Shown here piece after piece: positions 44,941-55,870 of a stretch of 64,000 nucleotides of DNA (the stretch's first letter is position 1; each line of letters begins with the position of its first letter). The notes beneath the pieces were generated by a model. It was given only the letters and a program-made list of their open reading frames with translations, was not told the DNA's origin and made no database searches. The DNA lies in the NCBI GenBank assembly GCA_037127315.1, contig JBBBDQ010001274.1, positions 668,001 through 732,000 of the forward strand, given 5' to 3'. A program made the position numbers and the translations under genes. Source of the DNA: Ascarosepion bandense. Lineage: Eukaryota; Mollusca; Cephalopoda; Sepiida; Sepiidae.

Positions 44941-45169
44941 ATCCCTGGAAACCCCAGCTTAACAGATAAACAAGAAAATGTTTTGTTAAGTACAGTTCAC
45001 ACACTAAGGAGAACTTTGTCTATGCAACGCTAGGGATGTTAGTGAGATATGAAAAAACATGAAATGAAGTCATAGCAGCACACCACTACGTGCCTTAGGT
45101 CTTCCTGCAGACTTGGTAGGTAGTGCGAATATAGCAGAAATCGATTTATAATAATATTATTAATAATAA

Positions 45170-46320
45170 TAAAACCTTTAATTTTGGAGAGAAAAGCATG
45201 TACGTAATTTTGAAACCAGTTTTAGCTTTTTCTGTCTACACATGATTTCTTGGATTGAATAGCTAACTTATTAATCAACCCTCAAAATTTTTAAAAGATG
45301 AAAATTTACTTCACCTTGAGACCAGTTTCGTGATTCTATTTGGCTTATAACGTTATCTTTTTAGATTGAAGACGCTAAATATCAAGCAACCCGAGTAATT
45401 TTGATGAGGAATATATTTACGTGATTTTTCACGAATGTTTCATTCTTCTGTATTGCCTAACATTGTATAGAATCAGGACATTGCTCTTCAATCAACATTT
45501 GTAATTTGCTGAGAAAAATTTAATTTAGATTTATACCAATTTCAGTATTCTAACGAGAAGCCCGTGAGCTGAATTCAAATTCCAGTTTAAATCGTAGCAT
45601 TCACTTATGCGCAAATACCCTTAGGAAAGATATTAATCTGTTGCTTTTCCCTCTAGCTATAGGTCAAATAGCAGAACAGATTGGGTTCTATAGCCTTAGT
45701 TGGTAAACAGTCTACCACAGAAAGTAAAGACAACCCACTGCGGAACAAATACTGCCTAAGCCTAGATGTGTCATGTATCATGTATGGCATTTAACTAGCT
45801 GATCTTTTACAGATTGAAAATTTTAGGTATTTATCAACACTCACGATTTTGAATACAATTTTATATCATTTGTTTCATGAGACTGCATACCTTAATTATC
45901 AACACGCATAACTTTGAAGAAAAATATTTTTATACCAGTTTTTCCTTTTCAATTCGGTCGAAAACTTCTTTTGAACGGTTCCCGACCTTACTTATCAATT
46001 AACATTCCTAATTTTGAAAAGAAATCATTTTTATATCTGTTTTCTATTCCATCTGTCCTAAATACTTTTATTGTAAACCTTATAAATCAGCACACGTAAT
46101 TTTAAAGAAACATCAATTTTTATAATAGTTCTTTTTATTCTAAGTGGTGGTAAACGTCTTTTCTAAGCTTGCTGACTTTATCAATCAACGGATGCAATTT
46201 TAAAGAGAAAGCATTTTGATACCAGTCGTCTTATTTTATCTGGTCGAAAGCTTCTTTTTTTTACGATTTCAGAATTTACTTATCAATCAACCGTCAAAGA
46301 TAGGAAAAGTTAGAAAGAGG
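45170..46320 (+). repeat. Diverged tandem repeat, period about 100 bp
   Basis: A motif of the form acttatcaatcaacc-x-cgtaattttgaagag followed by catttttataccagttttc and cgaaaacttctttt recurs with anchors near 45180, 45281, 45393, 45499, then (after the SINE at 45550-45800) 45842, 45907, 46007, 46095, 46193 and 46291. Spacing is mostly 88-112 bases. Copies are strongly diverged. No coding role is seen. Confidence 0.65.
45550..45800 (+). mobile_element. OR-type SINE inserted in the 100-bp repeat array
   Basis: It begins in the head at taacgagaagcccgtgagct, with gaattcaaattcc (decayed B box), cacttatgcgcaaataccct and ttgggttctatagccttag. The usual hairpin is lost, and it ends tgtatcatgtatggcattta. 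Confidence 0.75.
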
Positions 46321-46533
46321 TAAACTCCGTACAAAGACATTGCAAACTAAAGATTCTTATCGAAAGGGTTAGAAACAAAAACAATAAAAAGATGTCAGAC
46401 TTGTTATCTCTGTTTTCATACGGCACTTAATTTGCTTGTCACGAAAAAGTCTATAACCCGGCTGGAGTGATGAAATGCTGCTTGTGATCGAATATAAAAT
46501 AAACTTCAAACTGACCTCTGAAAGAAGAACATG

Positions 46534-46968
46534 TCGTCTTGGCGTCTCGTTTTCAGTCACACTCTCACCTACATGGTGTGGCTTCCCTCTGTCTTTTCTA
46601 CAAACACTTTCATGGCAAATGCTCTGACTAGCTTATTTTTCTGGTTCCCAGTCCACGTAAATTCAAACGTGTTACTAGATTTGGCATCTAGACTTCACCC
46701 TTTTACCGTTTAAATCGTTAAATATAACCTACTTGAACAGTTTCTTTTTACACACTTCTCACTATGGAACTCACCTCTGTTTACCTGCTTCCCTGATAGC
46801 TACAACCTCCAAAAACTTAAATGCAACGTCAATTGCCTGCTTCTATTCCCTTGAATTTCATTTATCTTTTATTCTTTCTTAAATACTACTATACCCTGTC
46901 TTTATATTTATTTTTCTCTCTTTAACCACCAGCTCATTAGTGGCGGTCCCGTCTTGCTTGGGGTGAAA

Positions 46969-46970
<2 letters not shown>
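46534..46970 (+). pseudogene. Jockey/CR1-like LINE family J, C-terminal relic and 3' end
   Basis: The translation, with breaks, gives LASRLHPFTV, SLWNSP and CFPDSYNLQKLKCNVNCLL in the family order (compare VRLHPFTVRLAKYRRQ and YNLQKCKCKVNTHLL at 26.9 kb). The 3' end gtggcggtcccgtcttgctt, then ggggtgaaatgat, runs straight into (AT)n. Confidence 0.7.
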
Positions 46971-47004
<34 letters not shown>

Positions 47005-47269
47005 AAGTTTTGTAATTTGCTTGAGGCATTGTGTAAAATAGATATCTGGTCTTGAAGGCTGTCACAATGCGTTGAGTAAAAGAAAGGAAGGTAAAGAAGT
47101 TTTTGGGTATTACCTATTTATTAAACATTAATATTTCGAGATCAAAATCTCATCTTCAGAATGGCATAGAAGCTTTTGTCTGTCTATCCGAGTGTGTTCC
47201 CGGCCTTTCAAAAACTTCTTTACCTTTCTTTATTTTACTTAACACATTGTGACAGCCTTCAAGACATAA

Positions 47270-47324
<55 letters not shown>
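46971..47324. repeat. Foldback repeat bordered by (TA)n on both sides
   Basis: (AT)n at 46971-47000 and (TA)n at 47271-47324 flank an inverted repeat. The left arm 47050-47105 (tcttgaaggctgtcacaatg ... ggtaaagaagttttt) pairs with 47209-47264 (aaaaacttctttacc ... cattgtgacagccttcaaga). The arms are about 56 bp with a few mismatches. The 100-bp loop contains its own small hairpin, gagat-caaa-atctc. No coding frame is seen. Confidence 0.85.
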
Positions 47325-47328
<4 letters not shown>

Positions 47329-47583
47329 ATGTGGAAAGCATTTTTCACTTATCTGAGAAGTTTTGTTTCAGTTTTTCCGACTTCAAAGGTTGGTGAAGCC
47401 ATTATTAGGATTTCTTCACTCTTCAGGATTTTATTTATTTTGCTTACTCTCTATTAATGCGCTATTTTGATATCAAGCACTTCATGAGGAAAAAAACAAC
47501 TGCTCACCGAAAATACCTCCATATTAATAAATTACTGGAAAAACAGCAATTTTGTCACTAAGCATCATAACAATTTAATACTT

Positions 47584-47633
<50 letters not shown>

Positions 47634-48526
47634 TGTGCGTGTGTGTGTGTGCGTGTGTATGTATCTGTTTGCGCGCATATATGTGTGTGTGTCTGTTAAC
47701 CTTTCTTGAGTATCTGTTGTCTTTTTGAAAATGAAATTTTGTTCTAGCAAGAAGATAGACAGATGTTTTTTGTAAATGTCTAACCCATTCGGTACATTGA
47801 CGATCGAAATAATCCCAACTTCCTTTTTCTTTGAATATTTGTAATCTGAGAATATACACTGAGACAGGTAATTGAGTGATTTTCCCATGTTTTCAGCCTA
47901 GTTCTGAATTCCTTCTCCTAGAATAGATATGTATATCCTGGCTACTAACTCACATCAACAGTTGAAAAGAATATTTAAAATTAACATAAAATTGAAAACA
48001 ATAAAAGATATATTCAGTATTATAACAGACATTTCAAAAAATAATACGTCAAATGCGTTGGCTGCCCAACGTAATGAGACGGCTCACAATTTTAACACAT
48101 AAGGCAAACGTGGTCAAAAGGGAATATAATTCCTTACGGCGAGAATGTCTGGAGCGTAACTTAATCACAAGGTTATCTACAGTAAATTTGCGCCCTGGCT
48201 TTTAAAATATTACTTGCAGACTTTCTAAAATCGCATTGCGCAAAACCTATTTACAAAAGTGATTGAAACTTGCCGTACAAACTTTCGACATCGAATACTT
48301 TCCGAATCCTCTGCATTCTGAAATGCCCGTATTGTAAATTCCGGTCCAAATGCCAAGAATACTGCATGTTTCAAAATTTCTGGTGGAGCGAATTGCGTCA
48401 TAATACTCTTTTTCTCCCAGACAGTGCCCAATTGATCCTATTATACTGTACACTCGACAGAATCAAATACGAACAAAGCGCACACACAAAATTAAAATAT
48501 AAAATTGTAACACTTTACCCATCGCG

Positions 48527-48564
<38 letters not shown>

Positions 48565-48840
48565 CTTTAATGTCCTCTTATCTTGTAGAAAAGGATTTCC
48601 AAAAATAAAAGGAAGTGAGTTTTTAAAATAAAGTTTGTTCCCATTATTATTAATGATCTGATGAGACATTGTTTTTACAATGTTGAAACAAAATATACAA
48701 CTTTGTAGTAGATTGTAGTTTGTACATGTTTCGAAGGATAATTTATAATAAATATTAATTGCTCTATTTTTATATTGAGTACCGTTTTAAATTAAAGTTT
48801 CAAACATTTTAAATATTTTTCTCGTTCCTTATTCATTTGT
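47325..48840. other. Spacer with three microsatellites
   Basis: (TA)n 47582-47632 followed by (TG)-rich 47633-47695, and (TA)n 48531-48560. 48060-48450 is of ordinary composition, with overlapping 68-112-codon frames on both strands and no known motif. The cysteine-rich start of the frame at 48270 is probably chance. Confidence 0.5.
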
Positions 48841-48841
48841 G

Positions 48842-48902
<61 letters not shown>
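48841..48902. repeat. (TA)n(TG)n compound microsatellite
   Basis: About 10 TA units, then about 20 TG units. Confidence 0.95.
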
Positions 48903-48904
<2 letters not shown>

Positions 48905-49503
48905 CAAATTACCGCCACCACGCCTCACCTGTGACAGCCAAAATATATTTTCTCTTTTGCTGAATATGTCCAAATAGTGGATATATTGGCGAATCTGAAA
49001 ACTAAGCATACGCCAAAACAACCCTTATTCTCCCATAGCTGAACACTTCAATCAACCAGAACACACATAAGAAAACTGCAAATATTTACTGATAGATTCC
49101 GATTTTAGTTCCACATACTCACACAGAAAGAAAGAAAAATACTAGATTTTAAAATTAAATGCATATAGGCTAGGGTTAAATAGGGACTTAGGTATTTTGA
49201 ATCTTTATATTTCAACAGTTAAACATTATTTAGATACACTTAAAAACATTTTCTTTAAAACAACATTTAAAAGTATTATTAATGTTAGGTTTACGTTTAA
49301 AAATATTCAAACTGTTGCTTTCTACATCACGCGATGTACACACCACTCGACGGACGCATCTCACGACAGACGCTTCTAGTGTAAATTTTAAAATCATTTG
49401 TTTCTGATGAAAGGCCGAGGCCGGTCTGAAATATCAAATATATATAATAGAAATAAATACTGTCAAAAAATAGATTTTTAACTCATAACTTTTTAGTAGT
49501 TTT

Positions 49504-49504
<1 letters not shown>
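48903..49504. other. Unassigned spacer
   Basis: No gene. 49396-49445 reads tgatgaaaggccgaggccgg, then tctgaaatatcaaatatata, a hairpin-like block next to a TA stretch. Confidence 0.5.

Positions 49505-49565
<61 letters not shown>
49505..49565. repeat. (TA)n microsatellite
   Basis: About 28 TA units bordering the next repeat. Confidence 0.95.
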
Positions 49566-49566
<1 letters not shown>

Positions 49567-49785
49567 CATATATATGATTGATTACTTAGTTTCTGTTCAT
49601 AATTAGATTAGATCAATACACATTTGTATTAAGTGTTCAATACAGCTATATTGTAGAACTTTTGAATATTTTTCATTTGTAAACGAGTTATTACGCGACC
49701 TAGGTTTCTACCAAGAGTGGTGTCTTCAGGCGATTTACAATAACTGATTTTATCGTTTAAGGGTCTGTTTTTTTAACAATATAAT
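49566..49785 (+). repeat. Microsatellite-linked repeat, module B inverted, copy 3
   Basis: Module A (49575-49670: gattacttagtttct, aagtgttcaatacagctata, ttgtagaactt) has the same orientation as at 35.6 kb. Module B follows as its reverse complement (aaacgagttattacgcgacc, taggtttctacca, gtggtgtcttcaggcgattt, aactgattttatcg). So the order is A then inverted B, against A then B at 35.6 kb. Confidence 0.7.
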
Positions 49786-50029
49786 TCTCAACCAAACAGA
49801 CAAATAAAAGACGATAATAGAAAAAGAAACATTATCCAGTTCAACCCATCATTTAATTTAAAGGTAAAGACCAAAATAGGACAAATATTTTTAAGCTGAT
49901 TAATAGACACTTTCCAAAAGGATCAGAACTAAACAAAATTTTCAACAGAAACACAATCAAGCTAAGTTATAGTTGCACTAGTAATTTAGATAGTTTCATA
50001 AAAACAAAACGCCAGAAACTTATAATAAT
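49786..50029. other. AT-rich spacer before the satellite
   Basis: Nothing recognised. Single-copy-looking flank of the satellite array. Confidence 0.5.
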
Positions 50030-50720
50030 TGGATAAAAGAATAAATAATCTTGAAAGATTATTTGTAGTATGTTTTTACGCAAAAGATCTCCATTGTCCA
50101 AGGCAATGTTTTGCCATATTTGTTTGAAAGTATCAAAATGTTATCCACTTTCCAGCAATAGTATGAAAAGAGAAAGATAATAAAAATCTTGAAAGATTTA
50201 GTTTCGTAATATGTCTTTACACAAAAATTCTTCTGTTTCATTGCCCAATACTTAATTTCGCTATATTTGTTTGAATTTGTCAAAATATTAACTATTTTCC
50301 GTCATTATTATGAAAACAGAAAAAAAATAAAGAATCTTAAATTACTTCGTTTCACAATGTGTTGTCACACAACTAATATTCTGCTCCATTGTCCAAGGCA
50401 TGATTTCCCCATATTTGGTTGAGTATATCAAAAGGTTAACTATTTCCAAGCAATAATATGAAAAAAATAAATAAAAAGTTGAAAGACTTAGTTTCGTAAT
50501 ATATTTTCACACAAATGATCTTTCACACCATTGTCGAAGGTATGATTTCATCATATTTGTTTAAATATATCAAAATCTTATCTATTTTTCAGCAATAATG
50601 TAAATGATAAAGAGAATAAAGAATTGCTAAAAAATTAGTTTCGTAATAAGTCTTAAAAAAGACCTTCTCCATTGTCCAAGGCTAGTTTTCGCCATATTTG
50701 GTTGTGTAGCAGATTGACGG
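50030..50720 (+). repeat. Satellite array, left block (monomer about 146 bp)
   Basis: Four to five monomers. A typical unit reads cttgaaagacttagtttcgt, aatatgtcttcacacaaaag, ctccattgtccaaggcatga, tttcgccatatttggttgaa, tatatcaaaatgttaactat, tttccagcaataatatgaaa and agagaaagagaataaagaat. Anchor gtttcgtaat (or variant) at 50201, 50349, 50491 and 50638 gives spacings of 148, 142 and 147. Confidence 0.9.
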
Positions 50721-50940
50721 GGCAATTCACCATATTAATTCAAATTTGGATTAGAAAACATCACAAGACTCACGCAAGAGAATAACTAATAACGAATGTA
50801 ACATAAGTACATGTATTAACAAACGTACAAATAAACAATTCATTTAAGTGAACTGTGGAAAAGGTTTAAGAGTTGCCTCTCATTGACTGAAAATCGAAAG
50901 TTCAATTAAAACTGAATTAATGTTCAATGTTCATGAAATA

Positions 50941-51637
50941 TTAGGTTGTCCCAAAAGTTCGTAAACACTTGCGAAATGGGTCTGTCTGGTCCAGCACAAT
51001 CGAAACAAGCGATGGGTCCAGAAAGGGCAAGAGACACCGTCAGTTCCAAAACAAGATCGATTCGGCAAGAAAGTCATGTTGTGCATTTGGTAGAACTTTA
51101 AAGGAATCGTGCATTTTGATTCCGAATGGTCGTGCCATCAGTGCCGAACTTTACTGTCAGCAAAGCACCCGGCTCTGATCAACCGAAAGCGCGCTTTAAT
51201 GCAGCAAGACAATGCCAAGCCACACACTGCCAGGAAGACCAAAGATGACCTCAACCTCAACGTCATCCAGCTTGATGACATTGAGGTTCTGCCACATCCA
51301 GCCTACAATCCTGACTGCTCCATCAGATTACAGCCTTTTCCGCTCAATGCAACACTTTCTGAAGGGCCGCCGATTCGACTCGTTTGATGAAGTCGAGGAA
51401 GCGTGTCAAGAATTCTGATTCGAAGCAGTCTGAATGGTACTTTGACCAGATCTGAAAGCTTGCAGACCAATGGCAGAAAGTCTCGGAAAATGATGGTTTT
51501 TATTTTGAGCAATAAGTTTTGTTATTTTTGCGAGTAAAATTTCAATTATTTGCAAGTGTTTTCTGGTAACCTTAGATTACTTGGAGAGTAAAATTTCAAT
51601 ATTTTGCAACTGTTTACGGACTTTTGTGACAACCTAA
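50941..51637 (+). mobile_element. Mariner element, internally deleted, TIRs and TA duplication kept
   Basis: The left end ttaggttgtcccaaaagttc and the right end (reverse complement ttaggttgtcacaaaagtcc) form inverted repeats. Both are flanked by TA (50939-50940 and 51638-51639). At 697 bp it is about half the usual length. It encodes only the transposase C-terminal half in three frames: RALMQQDNAKPHTARKTKDD (second catalytic aspartate, QQDN), LPHPAYNPDC, then, after a one-base shift, APSDYSLFRSMQHFLKGRRF (third aspartate) and FDSFDEVEEACQEF. The DNA-binding N-terminus is missing and stops are present. It cannot make transposase but may have been mobile in trans. It sits between the two satellite blocks. 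Confidence 0.9.
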
Positions 51638-52044
51638 TAATTCTTGTTAAACACTGGTGAAAGAGTATGTCGTCGAAAGAGTTTCTAGAAAAAATGTGGA
51701 AGTTTGTATCAACGTGCATGTGTGAAAAATGAAAGTTTTTAAGTGAGATGGCGCGTATTAAACTGTCATGGATTTGTTTAGCAGCTGAATTCTCACTGCC
51801 GTGTTGAGGAAAAGATGCTCTTTAAATAGTTGACCATTGGATCAAGATTGCTGGTCGGGAAAAATCATTTTTCACGTGCAAAAATTTGATTGGTTGGCAT
51901 CAACTAATCAGCGAGCGTGTTTTCTAACCAATGGCTGCTCAATATTGAACAAGTGAATAGCCAATAATCAGTTGGCATAATCTGAGTCGTATGTGTGAAT
52001 GTATGTGAGTGTATGGGTGCGTACGTAAGGAGGTTCGCACAGTT
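51638..52044. other. Insert of unknown origin with clustered CCAAT motifs
   Basis: Separates the mariner from the right satellite block. It contains CCATTGG (51834), GATTGGTTGG (51889), AACCAATGG (51927) and GCCAATAATCAGTTGGC (about 51960), all within 140 bases, plus TCACGTG at 51867. It is less AT-rich than its surroundings. It is not a satellite and not a known repeat to me. Confidence 0.4.
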
Positions 52045-55000
52045 GAATTTATCAAAATGTTAACTATTTTCTAGAAATATGAAAACAGATAGAAAATAAA
52101 GCATTTTGAAAAAACGTTTCGCACAATATTTTCACAAGAAAACTTTCCATTTTCCACTGCTTGATTTTACCATATTTGATTGAATACATATAAATGTTAA
52201 CCAAACACTAATATGAAAAACGAAAGATACAAAAGAATCTTGAAAGATTAGTTTCGTAATTTTAAAAAAAATTCTTCATTATCCAACGCTTGTTTTCGCC
52301 ATATTTAGTTGAATATATCAAAATGTTAACAATATTCCAGCAATAATATGAAAAGAGAAAGACAAAAAAGAATTTAGAAAAACTTTGTCACGTAATATTA
52401 CTTCACACAAAAATTTTCTGCTCTATTGTCGAAGGCATAGTTTCGACGAATTTGGTTAAATATATAAAAATATTAACTATTTTCCAGGAAAAATATAAAA
52501 AGAGAAAAGGAATAAGAAATCTTAAAAGTCTTAATTTTGTAATATGTATTCACACAAAAGATATTCTGCTCTATTATCCAAGACGTGATTTCGGATATTT
52601 AATTGAATATATCTAAATATTAACTATTTTCCAACAATAATATGAAAAGAGAAAGAGAATAAAGAACCTTGAAAGACATTGTTTCGTAATATGTCTACAC
52701 TCTTAATATCTTCTGCTCCATTGTCCAAGGCATGATTCCGCCACATTTGGTTGAATATTTCAAAATGTTAACCATTATCCAACAAAAATATGAAAAGAAA
52801 ATCAGAATCTCGAAAAATATATTTTCGTAATTTTTCTTCACACAAACGATCTGCTTCATTCTCCAAGTCATGATTTCGCGATATTTGTTTGAATATATCA
52901 AAATGCTAACTATGTCCAAACAATAAAATGAAAAGAGAAAGAGAATAACAAATCCTGAAAGACTTAGTTTCATAATATTATTTCATGCAAAAATTTTCTG
53001 CTTCATTATTCAAGAAATGATTTTGCCATATTTAGTTGAATATATCAAAAAGTTAACAATTTCCAAGCAATAGTATAATAAGAGATAGAGAATAAAGAAT
53101 CGTGAAAGACTTAGTTTCGTAATATGACTTCACACAAAAAAATCTTCTGCTCCAAGGCATGATTTGTCCAAGACATTATTTCACCATTTTTAATTGAATA
53201 TAACAAAGTTTTAACTCTTTTCCAGTAAAAATATGAAAATCGAAATAGAATAAAGAGTCTTGAAAGATTTAGTTTCGTAATATTTCTTCGCACAAATGAT
53301 CCTCTTCTTTATCGTCCATATTTGGTTGAATATATCGAAAGGTTAACCATTTCCAAGCAATAATATGAAAAAGAAAGAGAATAAAAGATCTTAAAATCTT
53401 AGTTTCGTAATTTTGCTTCACATAAAAGATCCTCTTCTCTATCGTATTATCCGTCACATTTTGTTGAATATATCGAAATGTTTAACTATTTCTAAGTAAT
53501 AATATGAAAAGTATAAGACAATGAAGGATCTTGAAAGTCTTAGTTTCGCAATATGTTTTCACACAAAAGTTTTTCTGCTCCATTTTCCAAAGCTTTGTTT
53601 GCCCATATTTGGTTGAATATATCAAAATTTTAACTATTTTCCCCCACTAATATGACAAGAGAAAAAACTAGCGAATCTTTAAAGACTTAGTTTCGTAATA
53701 TGCCTTCACACAAAAAAAAACTCGGCTCTGTTTTTCAATGCATGATTTCGCCATATTTCATTGAATATAACAAAGTGTTAACTCTTTTACAGAAAAATAT
53801 GAAAAGAGAAAAAGAATAAAGACTCTAGTAAGACTTAGTTTTGTAATATCTTCCCACAGATATATGCTTCACTTTCCAAAGTATGATTTTGTCACATTTG
53901 GTTGTGTATAGCAACTTGTTGACTATTTACCAGCATTAATATGAAAAACGAAAGAAAATAAAGAATCTTGAAAAACTTAGTTTTGTAATATGTCTTACCA
54001 CTAATGATTCTCTTCTCCAACCTACAAGGATATTATTTCACCATATTTGGTTGAATATATCAAATTGTTACCTATTTCCAATTAATAATATGACAAGAAA
54101 TATAGAATAAGTATTTTATTTTTAATCGTATCACCCCGAGCAAGGCGGTTACGCCACTGATGTACAGGGGGCTACATAAGAGTAAAAAGATTAGGGGACT
54201 ACATAAGAGTAAAAAGATTAGGGGACTACATAAGAATAAAAAGATTAGATTAAAGAGAGTAATCTTGAAAGACTTAGTTTCGTAATATGTCTTCACACTA
54301 AAGACACTCTTCTCTAAGGATATGATTTCGCTATATTTGTTTGAATATATCAAAATATTAACTATTTTCAAGCACTAATATGATAAGCAAAAGGGAATAA
54401 ACAGTCTTGAAAGACTTAGTTTCGTAATGTCTTCACACAAATTATCACCTTCTCCATTGTCCAGCGTACGATTTATCATATTTCGCTGAATATGTTAAAA
54501 TGTTATGTATTTCTCAACAAAATAAAAGAGAGAGAGAATAAAGTATTTTAGAAGACTTAGTTTCGTAATAAGACTTTACGCAAAACATTTCTACTCGATT
54601 GTCCAGGGCTTTATTTTGCCATATTAGGTTGAATATATCAAAATTTTAACTATTTTTCAGTAATAATATTAAAAGGGAATGAGAATAAAGATTCTTGAAA
54701 GTTTCGTAATATGTCTTCACACGGATTTTCCTCCTCTTCAAACTCGAAAGATATTATTTTGCCATTTTTGGTTGAATATATGTTAAATATTTCCAAGTAA
54801 TACTATGAAAAGAGAAAGAATTTTCCATCAATAATGTGAAAAGACAAAGATAATAAAAAATCTTTAAAAACTTTGTTTTGTAATATATCTTCTTACAAAA
54901 TACTCTCTTCTCCATCGTTCAAGATTATGATTTCGTCCTATTTTGTTAAATATATCAAAATGTTAACTATTTTCTAGCAATATTATTAAAAGAGAAAGAG

Positions 55001-55290
55001 AATAAAGAAATTTGAAACATTTAGTTACGTAATATGTCTTCATATAAAAAATCCTCTTCTCCATCTTCTATGGATATTATTAAGAGATATTTGATGGAAA
55101 ATATCAAAATTTCTATGCATTAGTATGAAAATAAAAAGACAATAATAAATCGTGAAATACTTATTTTCTTGATATTTTATCTCGCAGAAGATCATTTTCT
55201 CCATCGCTCAATGTTATGATTTCGCCATATTTGGTTTATTATATCAAAATGTTAACGACTTTTCAGTCATAATCTGAAAAGAGAATGAAA
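52045..55290 (+). repeat. Satellite array, right block (monomer about 146 bp, about 21 units)
   Basis: Same monomer as 50030-50720. Anchor positions 52251, 52387, 52534, 52681, 52822, 52967, 53114, 53272, 53402, 53543, 53690, 53839, 53980, 54278, 54420, 54560, 54701, 54874, 55024 and about 55165 give spacings mostly of 140-150, apart from the gap at the LINE insertion at 54117-54255. Units differ by roughly a fifth by eye, so this is not a young homogenised satellite. The right end fades near 55290. Confidence 0.9.
54117..54255 (-). mobile_element. LINE family J 3' end inserted in the satellite, with a 27-bp triplication
   Basis: ttttaatcgtatcaccccga, gcaaggcggttacgccactg and atgtacagggggctacataa are the inverted family 3' block. 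Next to it, the unit (g)gggactacataagagtaaaaagatta occurs three times in tandem (about 27 bp each). The satellite resumes at aaagagagtaatcttgaaag. Confidence 0.85.
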
Positions 55291-55755
55291 ATAACATCAA
55301 CAGAGAAGATCGTAGTGGCCGCTGTTTTATTTCATCTATTGCAAAATCACTTCTTATGAAAAAAACAAGTCAATAACCACTCCAGAATGTATCTGATACT
55401 GTCTGTTATGCTCTATCTTTACAAGAACGAGATTAAAACAAATATCCTTTGCTGAGAGGATAAATTAAATTAAATAAATATTGCTCTCACATCTGGACTG
55501 GAGCTACCTGATCCTCTCTTTACAAGTTCCAGTTTTGAAAGGTAAAAAGATTGTGTGCGGTGTTGTCAATGAAGCATTCTTTTCCACCCTACGACCACTT
55601 TCCTCCAACCGAAACATTGCTAGCTTTTCACTGCTCCATGGCTATAGTGTTTAAATTGTTTTCTACGGTTTATCAACGTTTTGTAGGTTATTTAAATCTA
55701 TAAAATATTATTAGACAATCAGAGTTTTTGCTGTAATAATTGTTTAGTTTTACAG
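55291..55755. other. Unassigned spacer
   Basis: No gene. It begins where satellite similarity ends. Confidence 0.5.
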
Positions 55756-55870
55756 GCATTACTAATTAACTCATAGCGGGGAGAAAAATAGTTGATTCGT
55801 ACCTTTCCCGACGCTATTTACGCATAAGTGAATATAACAAACCCAGCGGAAATTCGAACTATTCGTTGTA
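55756..55870 (-). mobile_element. OR-type SINE remnant
   Basis: aactcatagcggggagaaaa, attcgtacctttcccgacgc, atttacgcataagtgaatat and gcggaaattcgaact match the minus-strand SINE body and inverted B box. Confidence 0.65.

Larger units (their letters stand above)
43888..45165 (+). mobile_element. R4/Dong-like retrotransposon, copy 5, 5'-truncated, with a nested LINE tail
   Basis: It starts in the connector region (agaaacaacaaaggactgaa) and runs through the zinc knuckle, nuclease and 3' UTR to ataataatattattaataat. This is the only copy besides copy 1 on the plus strand. Coding stretches are 44038-44394 and 44360-44812. At about 44780 a 160-bp fragment of LINE family J interrupts the terminal codons; the retrotransposon resumes at 44941 (atccctggaaaccccagctt). 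Confidence 0.9.

Noticed and set aside
48270..48608. Small cysteine-rich frame (CILKCPYCKFRSKCQEYC)
   Set aside because: The cysteine run looks like a finger, but there is no signal peptide, no paralogue, an overlapping minus frame, and it ends in YIYIYI from (TA)n.
50030..55290. CRISPR-like array
   Set aside because: Whole 146-bp units repeat and diverge; there are no short constant repeats with unique spacers, and the genome is eukaryotic.
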